A stretch of 64,000 nucleotides of DNA from Neoarius graeffei (lineage: Eukaryota > Chordata > Actinopteri > Siluriformes > Ariidae), in the NCBI RefSeq assembly GCF_027579695.1, contig NC_083587.1, positions 59,406,738-59,470,737 on the forward strand. The letters run 5' to 3'. A program made the translations under genes and the position numbers. Below are positions 46,138 to 54,815 of the stretch, piece by piece; position 1 is the stretch's first letter, and every line of letters starts with the position of its first letter. The notes under the pieces were generated by a model. The model was not told where the DNA came from. It ran no database searches and saw nothing but the letters and a program-made list of their open reading frames with translations.

Positions 46138-46580
46138 ACTGTTGCACTGATTGGTCAGAGCGTTGGCCTATACGCACAGAGACAGTTTGAAAGACAGCTG
46201 GTTGTTCCTCCCACCCCTTTCGGAAATGTCTACGAGCGAGACCAGACTAAATATTCACATTTAGTCTGGCTTGCCAGGCTAGTGCCATGGATGATCTAAT
46301 AGCATCAATGATTGGCTGAGAGAACAAGCAATAGCCAATGAAATTTGGCGTAGTATCTGCCGCTTGGAACGAAGCGGTGTTTTATCAAATACGAATCCCA
46401 CCGGTGACAGACTTTGAAAATGACCCATGAAAATTGGCAAAATCCTATTTTATTGTAGTAAATTCGTATTTTCGTAATCAAAACGACAAATCGTAATAAA
46501 TACGATTTATTCGTAGTAGTTGGCAGCTATGCAATCGGCTTTACGTGCGCAGCTTTCTGATTTACTGTTTTCTTCTCATA

Positions 46581-47140
46581 CCGTATTTTCTGGACTATAG
46601 AGCGCACCTGTATATAAGCCGCATCCGCTCTATTTTTTAAAAAAAATTTAAAAAAAGATATACAAGCCGCACCGGGCTATAAGCCGCAGATATCTATGTT
46701 GAAAAATTAGATATTTACTGCATGTACAGAACGATTTTGTACTGTAAATGTACATGTATGTACCTGAGCAGATTCTTTCCGAACAGTGCCTTTTAACACG
46801 GCAGCAACTTTGCTGATTAAAACGGAACAGAACCAAGAGAAAATAACCGGTATTTATTTACCTTCATTTCTCCTGTGTTTGAAACCACAAGTCACTTTAA
46901 TCATCTTGGCTGGATTTGAAAATAATTACCAGTTAGTAATCTGTCGTGCGTGTTCTATCTGCTAAAGATCTGCTAATTCTTCTTTGCATTGATTTTTCGT
47001 CTATCTTATTTTTGATTCTACTTCCGGTTAGAGCGCCCCTAGCGGTGGAAGAAAAATCCACAGAATAGCCGCACCTTTGTATAAGCCGCATGGTTCAAAA
47101 CCTAGGAAAAAAGTAGCGGCTTATAGTCCAGAAAATACGG
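46581..47140. mobile_element. TA-inserted MITE with CCGTATTTTC ends
   Basis: CCGTATTTTCTGGACTATAG at the left and CTATAGTCCAGAAAATACGG-like at the right. TA lies on both sides (46579-46580, 47141-47142). Repeats of TATAAGCCGCA occur inside. It lies in the right arm of the 43984 element; the left arm has no such insertion. Confidence 0.88.
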
Positions 47141-47518
47141 TACTTATACTTCCTATGTTTCATGGACTGTAACGGCATTTGCTTATTTAGTAATTTTAAT
47201 ACAGAATTTACTTTGATGAAATTATAATCAGACACTCCAAAGCCAACCCCCCCCTTAAAAAAAAAAAATCGGATCTGCGCGATTCACACAAGTCCCCCAG
47301 ACAGCCGTGAAAAAGGCGACATCCGCCAAAAGGCGTGCCGTTTGCATCCATGAATAATTACCGTACGAGTCAATCATACTGACCAATAACAGTTACAAAC
47401 ACTGGGTGGAACAAATTACAGCAAGAAAAGCAGACATGTTTCAGAAAGAAAAAAAAACCCCAAACAAACAGGGGAAAGTGTGTGTAAATATAAACTCCAT
47501 GTACGTGTGTGTGTGTAC

Positions 47519-47647
47519 CTGCAGTCTGCGTGCCATGGCCACCACGTCGTGCTCAGGTGGATTGTACTTATAGCAGTTGGAGAACATGAGCCTCACGTCA
47601 GCGCTAAACTCCTGAGCGTCCCTGTACTCCCGCTCATCCATCTTCCT
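47519..47647 (-). CDS. brd2: brd2 exon: bromodomain 2, helices B-C
   Basis: Acceptor CACCGCAG ends at 47648 and donor GTACAC starts at 47518. It reads [20 protein letters not shown], then [20 protein letters not shown]. The Asn of CYKYN is the conserved acetyl-lysine anchor of BET bromodomain 2. 43 codons, phase 0 on both sides, matching the conserved exon structure. The family binds acetylated histone H4 tails. The donor is followed by a short run of CA. Confidence 0.97.
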
Positions 47648-48106
47648 CTGCGGTGAGACAGGGAGGAAAAGACATCGCACTGATGAAAATGCTCATTTAT
47701 TTCATTTAATATTTAGAGCTTGAGACTTTTTTTTTTTTAAACTTAAATGAAAATGTGCACCTTCATGGTAAGAAAACATTTATTAACTTCCAAGTGTAAG
47801 ACGAGATCATGAAACATTCAAATATGGATTTTATTTCTTCACTCATGCAAGTTTTATGCAAACAATATTGATGCGTATTATTGAAATTCGAGTGAAGATG
47901 CACATCAGGGTTGCACACTGCAGCCTCGTTTTAACATTTTTACAACTTGAAAAAAAGTGTCTGGACAGCACTTTGAGCTACCACGTGTGAAAAGTAAAAC
48001 GTTTTATTATTATGATGATTATTACTTGTTAATATTATATATATCGACTTGAACCTGGACATACATGCCGTGATAAGGTTCATATAGGTAAGCGCAGGAA
48101 ACTGAC
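47648..48106. other. brd2 intron sequence
   Basis: No repeat or frame recognised. Confidence 0.6.
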
Positions 48107-48544
48107 CTTGATGGTGCTGAGGTCCATGGGGTGTTTGATGATGAGGTGGTAGTCGTGCAGGCCGAGCAGCGACGCGTCGACGGGTTTGTAGAAGGGCCAG
48201 GCGTAGGCTGTGTGCTTCTTACTCAGCAGCTCTTTCAGGATGGAGCTGCAGTAGCGCAGCTGGCCGCTCAGTTTGGTGCGGTGCCGCGGTGCACTTTTCG
48301 GCCTCGCCAGCTCAGGCAGGTCTTTGCGTGGGGGTTTGATGGGACGTCGCGGCACGGATCTGCCCATGACGGGCTGCAGGTGCACGGGCTCGCCCACGCC
48401 CATGCCGCACGTCAGGCTGGGTACAGGCGAGAGCGACAGAGCACCACGACCCTTACCCATACCCATAGCTCGGCCTGCGGGGGGCACGGGGAAACCGGTA
48501 GTGCTCGGGGTGGTGGTGTCCGCTTTACGCTTCACACCTTTCTT
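48107..48544 (-). CDS. brd2: brd2 exon: nuclear-localisation region and start of bromodomain 2
   Basis: Acceptor CTTTACAG ends at 48545 and donor GTCAGT starts at 48106. It begins [20 protein letters not shown], the BRD2 nuclear-localisation-type motif. A Gly/Pro-rich linker follows, then [60 protein letters not shown] and [20 protein letters not shown] is the shelf of the acetyl-lysine pocket. In [12 protein letters not shown] the x is Leu here, whereas I remember Asp in mammals. 146 codons, phase 0. Confidence 0.97.
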
Positions 48545-48924
48545 CTGTAAAGGGAGGAAAGAGATTTGATCTTGATCTTTCTCAGTAAAAGAGAATCGAG
48601 CTGCTCTGAAAATGAGCCAGTCAATCGATCAATCATCTCAGAAGGGTTTCTCGTTTTCCCGTTTAAGAAATAAAACGAGCTCATCAATAAGGTATTTTGA
48701 CCCATTTAAGACACTTCACTGCACGGAAATTTTATTTCACTTCCATTTTTCTTCAATCCAAGCAAATCAATTAGTTTTACACTAAATAAATCCACACAGG
48801 ACCTAAAACATGAGGCATGTACTGTATGACTCGTACTGTATGACAACCCCCCCCCCCCAAAAAACCCTGAATTCATGATTCATTCATTCATTCATGCACA
48901 ACCCCATTTTCCTTTTAAAAACAT
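48545..48924. other. brd2 intron sequence
   Basis: Unassigned; C- and A-homopolymers at 48847-48864. Confidence 0.6.
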
Positions 48925-49062
48925 TACATTAGATTCACTTTATTCATCCCACATCGGGGAAATTCACGTGTTACAGTAGCAAGAAAATGTCAAACAGATA
49001 ACAAATAAAACTGAAATACAAATTAGACAAATGAAGGTTTAAATACAGAGGGCTATTTGCAT
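48925..49062 (-). mobile_element. LINE 3' end
   Basis: TTCACTTTATTCATCCCACA and TCGGGGAAATTCACGTGTTA are the minus-strand 3' end of a common fish LINE. Its relative at 58600-58672 has AATTTCCCTCCGGGGATTAA. Confidence 0.65.
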
Positions 49063-49097
49063 TATCTACCGTGAAAAAGTATAGAAAAATTGCCTTA

Positions 49098-49759
49098 CGG
49101 CCCTTTTCCACTACCCTTTTTTTTGCGTTTCGACTACGTCAGGGCAGCACGACTCAGCTCGCTTCAGCCCTGCTTAGCACCCAAAACTCACACGGTTTTG
49201 GAGTGGGGCTGAAGCGAGCCAAACCGAGCCGAGTGAGGCTGGGGGCGTGAGCAGACACTCCCCTGTGCACTGATTGGTGAGGAGGAGTGTCCTCACATGC
49301 CCACACACGCCCCGCGAGCACGCTGGGATCTGTAAACACCGTAAACCCGGAAGAAGAATAATTACGAATTACGAGAATTTCTGAAGCCTTATGCGCCTCG
49401 CCTCATCTATACGCTCTTGCCAGTATCTGTTGGCGTTGTCGGTGACGACAAGCCACAGCACCAAGACCAGCAACACTAACGACTCCATGTCCTCCATGTT
49501 TATTGTTTACTATCCGGGTCGTGAGACTACCGCTTAAAAGATCACTGATGTCACTGTTTGCGCCGCCTAACGACATCACGTGACGTCCACCCACTTTCGC
49601 TAACTCCACCCAATGTGTCCACCCACTTCCAGCCAGCACGGTTCAGCGCGGTTGTAGTCGAAATGCAACTCCAACAGCCCCGCTCAGCTCGACTCCGCCC
49701 GACTCAGCACAGCACGGCTCAGCTCGACTCAGCCGCGTTTGTAGTGGAAAAGCGGCATT
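49098..49759. mobile_element. MITE with CGGCCCTTTTCCACTAC ends
   Basis: CGGCCCTTTTCCACTACCC at the left and GTAGTGGAAAAGCGGC at the right are inverted repeats. Subterminal CTCAGCTCG/CGAGCCGAG repeats occur on both sides. Non-coding. Confidence 0.75.
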
Positions 49760-50340
49760 ATTGAGAGGCTCGGAAAAATTGCACATTACAGGTAGACTCT
49801 GTATCTATACATAAAGTATGCATAAAAATAGTTTAGGGCCTATATTATTGCACATAATAATTGCATCGATGAGAGATGGCAGAGGTAGTAGTGGTGAAGT
49901 AGTGCAAATTAAACGACAAACAGGTTATTGGTGCTACGTTACAAGTTGTGGATGTTATGGAGCACTTGCATGTGACGTCACATCCGATCCAGATTGTAAA
50001 CAGACGCCACCTTGTCGGTCAAACGCCATATTTCCGCCTTCTACTTCTGCTTCTACTTTTTCTTCTGGAAAACCCTACTATATACAATTCTACTACAACG
50101 TCAACTCCACTGAAAATCAATAAAACATAAGACGAGTGGAGTCCTGTGTCCGAGTCCTTCCCTTTCAAGTGTGGGAAACCCATGATGCTCACATACACTT
50201 GACAGTAGGCTGCCACGGGACCCTGACAGGCGTGCAAAATGGATTGCTGCTATCAGGTATACCGTATATACAGTAATAGTGATAGACTACTGATACTTGA
50301 TCTAACTGAGAATATAAACTATTCAACCATAATAGTGGAT
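49760..50340. other. brd2 intron, unassigned
   Basis: No family recognised. It may include the 5' part of the disrupted frame described at 51189. Confidence 0.4.
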
Positions 50341-50358
50341 ATGGCGGCGCATGATGGG

Positions 50359-51180
50359 CAGTGTTGGGCACGTTACTTTCAAAAAGTAATTAGTTATAGT
50401 TACTAGTTACTTTTCCCAAAAAGTAACTGAGTTAGTAACGGAGTTACTTTGTCATAAAAGTAACTAATTACCAGGGAAAGTAATTATTCCGTTACATTTT
50501 GTTCCCCCTCAAAAAAAAAAAATCAAATTCAATTAGTGTAATCATAATAAAAGTGAATGTTAAATGTGTTTAATGACTGAAATGGACACTTAACAGAACC
50601 AATTAGTAATGTTATCTACACTATATTACTATTTTTGTGGGACAATGTGAGATAAGACATCTATCAAATGTAATATATTTTTGTAGTTATTAAAATTATG
50701 TTACTAATTAAATACTGGCCACTGACGAGGACAAACGCTTTGTTCCTCGACATAATGTGCATTGCACGTAAACACTCTTGCCTTTTATTTCAAGTAATGA
50801 AAAGTCCTGGCTGTATTTCCAGTGTGAAAGCGCAGTGCTGGGCTGACCGCTCGCCATCGCTGGGTCTTCTGATTGAAAGAGCGCACAGTAGTGCAGTAGG
50901 CGTGGCCTACCTACGTATGTTGTCCAAATCTACTCTGATTGGCTTACTGTGCCGTTGTCTCGCGTCTCCCCGCCCCACACTAAAGCAGAGTAAAGAAAGG
51001 CTGAACGAGCAGCGTGCCAGATGAGAACAGCTTTAATAAAGTAACGTATAGTATTTTATTATAAGTAACGGGAACGGCGTTATAACGATGTAAAAAGTAA
51101 TTAGTTAGATTACTCGTTACTAAAAAAAGTAACGCCGTTAGTAACGCCGTTTATTTCTAACGCCGTTATTCCCATCACTG
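50359..51180. mobile_element. hAT-type non-autonomous element
   Basis: ATGATGGG is duplicated exactly (50351-50358, 51181-51188). The ends are CAGTGTTGGGCACGTTACTT and, at the right, CGTTATTCCCATCACTG. It contains many AGTAACNNNGTTA-type repeats. 822 bases, no transposase. Confidence 0.92.
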
Positions 51181-51188
51181 ATGATGGG

Positions 51189-51419
51189 GATGCTGCGGCT
51201 ACAAGCTCTCCCTACCTGTGCACGTTTTTTATGTGTATTTTTGCGTGTTGTTCGTCTGTACCGGACTTCAATATCCACTACAACCGTATGGACTTACTGG
51301 ACATTGGTTTCCAGCAGAAAATGATGGTTTGTAGCGATTTCCATCGCATGCACAACATTCCGGACGAGATAGCGAGACCAGCGGGGTCTCAATACTTAAG
51401 CGACTTACCCGTCCAATGA
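51189..51419 (+). pseudogene. Frame interrupted by a hAT insertion (LINE-like?)
   Basis: An ATG at 50347 (MAAHDG) is followed in 12 bases by the hAT element. After its right target copy the same frame continues at 51189 as DAAATSSPYLCTFFMCIFAC, then SVPDFNIHYNRMDLLDIGFQ and HRMHNIPDEIARPAGSQYL, to a TGA at 51417-51419. The segment IPDEIARP-GS resembles the N-terminal coding region of some fish non-LTR retrotransposons, but the likeness is weak. The likely reading is an older repeat frame split by the hAT insertion. Confidence 0.4.
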
Positions 51420-51441
51420 GGATTGTTATTTTCCTGTTTAC

Positions 51442-51736
51442 AAGATGCCACATCTGAGTCGCTGACAAATCCTGAATTTCTGTAAAGATAACTGTCCAGA
51501 GATTTATAAGCACGCAGTGCTTCACCACTGAACAGCGAGGGAAAGTTAATGAGGTAATTATACACGTCTGGGTATTCCACCTCTGGCAGTTCAACATCCA
51601 CTGACACGGTCGTGAAAACTACGTCCGGTAAGCGATAAGGGTCACTAATCTGTAGGTCGTTTATTTTAGATATATATCTAATTATCTGTTCATTAGAAAA
51701 ATGAGCCGTGTAGTCCGTCAGTTGAAATTGATCCAT
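51442..51736 (-). CDS. First exon of the same repeat-associated protein family as 7869-8172
   Basis: Starts MDQFQLTDYTAHFSNEQIIR at 51736, then YISKINDLQISDPYRLPDVV, LPEVEYPDVYNYLINFPSLF and ALRAYKSLDSYLYRNSGFVS. A donor (CATCTT then GTAAAC) ends it at 51442. The order RYI-KI, DPY-L, (L)P-VE-PD-x-N-L and (S)GFV-D parallels the exon at 7869-8172 (RYIQKI, DPYSL, VEFPDISNHL, CGWVKD), with exon ends at a similar place. I link it tentatively to fish SWIM/YqaJ-type repeat proteins. No second exon is visible downstream; the frame after the donor ends in a stop within 20 codons. Confidence 0.5.
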
Positions 51737-51968
51737 TTTGTACACGAGTGCAGCAGTATTCAGCTGTGTTTTTAACCGACAAGATGGCGGCTGTTGACAT
51801 TCCGGTCACGTGACTGCAAGAGATCTATACAGTCATGAAACACACGACAGGATCTGGCTGATAAATAACATGAACTGAAATAAAAGAAATGCACCACATA
51901 CACTTCCCTATTTAAAGGATCAGGCTCTGTTTGACTTTAAACCCTCACAAGGCAACTTTTACTAAAGC

Positions 51969-52585
51969 TTAAAGTGCCATTCCACCATTGGATGTATTTT
52001 TTTTGGCATAAAATACAATATATTTTATGACAACATGACTAGACAGAGAAATCTTTTAGCTTCAAAATGATATATCAAACAATTTTTTGACAACGACAAG
52101 TATATTAATTTTGCGACCAAAGTCACCTACCCTTTTAATTTCCGCGCGGTAGTGAAACGTGAGGTCATCGGCAGGTTCCCCTTGGGCACAGATTATCAGC
52201 AATGGCGGATAGAACGCGATTTCCACTTGTCGATTGCTGTGCCGATATTCACCATCGACCGTCTCCTTTGGGCATCACTTGCTGTTTTCCTTCGCTTCTT
52301 TTCCGAAGCTGACAATCGCGTTCTATCCGCCATTGCTGATAATCTGTGCCACGTCACACGTGACGTGGTACACAAGAAGGGGAACCTGCCGATGACATCA
52401 CGTTTCACTACCGCGCGGAAATTAAAGGTGACTTTGGTCGCAAAATTAATATACTTGTCGTTGTCAAAAAATTATGTTTGATATATCATTTTGAAGCTAA
52501 AAGATTTCTCTGTCTAGTCATGTTGTCATAAAATATATTGTATTTTATGCCAAAGAATACATCCAATGGTGGAATGGCACTTTAA
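51969..52585. mobile_element. TTAA-flanked element with long inverted arms
   Basis: TTAAAGTGCCATTCCACCAT at the left and its reverse complement ending at 52585 mark the ends, with TTAA at both edges (51969-51972, 52582-52585). The arms of about 240 bases are near-perfect and the loop about 110 bases. Kolobok and piggyBac use TTAA. Confidence 0.85.
52196..52333 (-). pseudogene. Transposon-type protein fragment in the hairpin loop
   Basis: The 45-codon frame starts MADRTRLSASEKKRRKTASD, then AQRRRSMVNIGTAIDKWKS. The motif R-x(3)-NIG-A-x(2)-(K/R)W resembles the (I/V)N(I/V)G-AF-RW segment that recurs in N-terminal regions of fish transposon-encoded proteins. It spans from one arm through the loop, so it is probably the remnant of the parent element's gene kept at the tip of the hairpin. 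Far too short to act alone. Confidence 0.45.
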
Positions 52586-52731
52586 ATCCTTTAGGCGAAA
52601 TTAATTTAAAATAAATTAAAAAAAACACTTCATTTCCATTTATGAGGAATTAGCTGGTTATGGATGATAAACTGGTTGCGTGCGCTTTGAATCAGAGCAT
52701 TTTCTTACGACAGGAGGCGTGAAGTCAGTAC

Positions 52732-52925
52732 CTTAGCGGTGGGCTGTGTGGGGGGCAGAGTCATGAGAGGGGGAGGGGGAGGAGGTGGTGGTGGAGGAGG
52801 TCCGGGTTTACTGAGCATCATGTGAGGAGAGCCGGAAAACCTCGAGTCCGGAGTGTCGGGAGAAGAGGGTGAGTAGGCGGATTGGGACACAGCCGGGACC
52901 TGGTGAGCTATACTCAGACCACCTC
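52732..52925 (-). CDS. brd2: brd2 exon: linker between the bromodomains
   Basis: The acceptor is a (CT)n tract ending CTCAG at 52926, and the donor GTACTG starts at 52731. After two bases of a split codon it reads GGLSIAHQVPAVSQSAYSPS, then PDTPDSRFSGSPHMMLSKPG, eleven prolines, LMTLPPTQPTAK. AHQVPAVS and the Pro-rich run before the [10 protein letters not shown] exon agree with the region after bromodomain 1 in BRD2. The proline run is longer and purer than I remember from mammals. The upstream exons with bromodomain 1 are not in the window as far as I can see. Confidence 0.9.
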
Positions 52926-53183
52926 CTGAGAGAGAGAGAGAGAGAGAGGCAGGGGGGTCAATAGCTCATTCACACACAAATTTATGGGAGCACACCATAT
53001 AAAGCTCCCCAGTGACAAACAATTTTCCAACCACAACCAGTGTGAAAGACACAAACTGCAGAAACACACAAGTATGATACAGTCAACATCATAAAATCCT
53101 GATAACACACTAAGAATAATATATTATCTGTTACATTAGTGTATTATTAGTGTTATATTAGTTTAGTGTTAGTGTATAACTGT
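52926..53183. other. Polypyrimidine acceptor tract and start of the decayed satellite
   Basis: (GA)n at 52928-52949 is the (CT)n acceptor tract on the coding strand. From about 53100 the sequence becomes ACACTAATA-type satellite. Confidence 0.7.
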
Positions 53184-54191
53184 CAGTGCGTTTACATGCA
53201 CATCCAAATCGAGCTACTGTCGGTAATCGAGCTAAGGGTCCCAGCAGGGGTGCCAGAGAAATCCAATCCTACATGCACACAAGGAAATCGAGCTATTGTG
53301 TGAGGTACATTGTGCACCCGAGCCACAGGTGGCGCTACACGCCCCATCGTGTTGGTACACTTCCGGTTGTCATCATGAAGAAGAGCTATTCAAGAGTATA
53401 AACAAAGTTATCAGCAGTGTTGCCAGATACTGCTGACGTTTTCCAGCCCAAAACATGTTCAAATCCGCCAAAATGCATTTAAAACCGCCCAATCTGGCAA
53501 CACTGGCAGTTCCGTGTTCACAAGTTCCATGCTCAAGCTGTTAGGCTTGCTCTAACAGACTGTATGGCTACAAACTGTCCTGCGCAGACCACTGTTTTGT
53601 AAGACAACTTATTTTGCACAATTGTATATTTTTCTAAAGTCCATTTTTTGCTTACAAAAAAATTTTTTTTTTGCCTACAATTTAACTTATGTCTTAATAA
53701 ACACACAAAAAGTTCAATTGTTTTGTTTTTATTGACATTCTTCATATGTTGGACATATATATACACACACACAAATACAATGACTTGTTTATGTACACAA
53801 TTCACAGCTATGCAACAGCTGTACAGATGTATTTGGTGATACAGTAAGTGAGCTAAATTTTAACAGTGCAAACAATGCCACAAAAAGAAAAGATTCATGC
53901 CGTTGTCATGCCGACCGAGGCTGTCGTGTTTCCCGCTTGTGGTCTCGTCACTCGTCACTTCCGGAAGGGGCGGTGCTGAAGTAAGTAGCTCGAATACGTA
54001 GCTCGATAGGGTTTACATGCACTAAGTAACTCAGCAGAAATCGCATAATCTAGGTCGTGTAGCTCAATTCCGAGAAATCAAGTTCGGTTCAATTTCAGCC
54101 GAATTAAGGTGTATACATGGCATTTTGAACTTCGATTTCAGTCGAGCAACGGCAGAAATTCGATTCTCTCTATGTGCATGTAAACGCACTG
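53184..54191. mobile_element. MITE with CAGTGCGTTTACATGCAC ends
   Basis: CAGTGCGTTTACATGCAC at 53184 and GTGCATGTAAACGCACTG ending at 54191 are perfect inverted repeats. Subterminal AATCGAGCTA/TAGCTCGAT-type motifs recur. A 91-bp MITE is nested at 53415. Non-coding. Confidence 0.88.
53415..53505. mobile_element. 91-bp MITE
   Basis: CAGTGTTGCCAGATACTGCT to CAATCTGGCAACACTG, same length as the copy at 35150. Confidence 0.88.
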
Positions 54192-54209
54192 ACTAATAAT
54201 ACACTAATG

Positions 54210-54744
54210 CAGGGGTTTTCAAAGTGTGGGAGAGTCAGCCCCCCCCTCAGAGAGCAAATAAACAACAGCGCCCTCCCCTTACAATTTTTGTTGTTGCTAT
54301 ACTTAATGTTCCATTCGTATTTTTAAAAAATGGTTGTTGTACACATTATTTTTTTCTTTTACACATTTTAAACATCTGTGCTTTTTTTTTTAAACATCTT
54401 GTTTTACACATTTTAAACATCTCATAGCATCGTTAGCTAGCACCTCTTGGCAGACGACACACTGTGACAGTGGAGCAGCTTCAGATCCAGTCCATGAAAA
54501 TCCAAACTTTAAATAATCGTGGTCATACTTCCTTCTTTTTTTACTTGGCCCAGACTCTGTCTCCTCACTCACTGTAGCTTTAGGTACTAAAAATCGATCC
54601 ATTTTGTCTCTGGCAAAGGCTAGCTGAAGTTCACTAAATGTCCGCAATAGTAACTTATTCTGATTTATTTTTCCTCACGTTGCGCCCCCCGAAGAACTCT
54701 AGCGCCCCCTAGGGGAGGCGCGCCCCACACTTTGAAAAGCCCTG
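54210..54744. mobile_element. hAT element with transposase N-terminus
   Basis: CACTAATG is duplicated exactly (54202-54209, 54745-54752). The ends are CAGGGGTTTTCAAAGTGTGG and, at the right, CCACACTTTGAAAAGCCCTG. Its small minus-strand frame encodes the start of a ZBED-type transposase. Confidence 0.93.
54390..54602 (-). pseudogene. hAT (ZBED5-like) transposase N-terminal remnant
   Basis: Starts MDRFLVPKATVSEETESGPS at 54602, then KKRRKYDHDYLKFGFSWTGS and QCVVCQEVLANDAMR, and ends at 54390. M(D)RFL..., KKRKYD-x-(D/E)YLKFGF and CVxCxEVLAN-(S/A)M are the opening of the ZBED5/FAM200-like hAT transposases, including the first Cys pair of the BED finger. The His pair and the catalytic domain are missing: the element has lost about 90 percent of the gene. 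The retained 71 codons lie exactly between the terminal repeats, so this is an internal-deletion derivative. Confidence 0.8.
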
Positions 54745-54815
54745 CACTAATGTAACAGATAATACACTGACACACTAATAACACTGATAATACACTAAAG
54801 TAATACACTAAATTA

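Larger units (their letters stand above)
44877..46281. mobile_element. Element with 9-bp target duplication (Mutator-like?) carrying a RecQ-like fragment
   Basis: GTGCCATGG is duplicated exactly (44868-44876, 46282-46290). The ends are GTAGCCTAGTAAACTAGACC and, in reverse complement, TAGCCTGGCAAGCCAGACTA, a loose inverted repeat. A 9-bp duplication is typical of Mutator-like elements, but I see no MULE transposase. Another MITE lies inside it at 45633. Confidence 0.7.
43984..47353. mobile_element. 3.4-kb long-inverted-repeat element in brd2 intron
   Basis: Arms of about 240-260 bases: CATGGATGCAAACGGCGC at 43985 and on to GCGCACGTAAAGCCGAT at 44226, repeated in reverse complement at 46535-47353. 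A short GCATAGCTGCCAAC block adds to the pairing (44313 and 46519). AATAA flanks both sides (possible 5-bp duplication). The right arm is split by the 46581 element, and the interior by the 44877 element. The original element was therefore about 1.4 kb. Confidence 0.8.
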
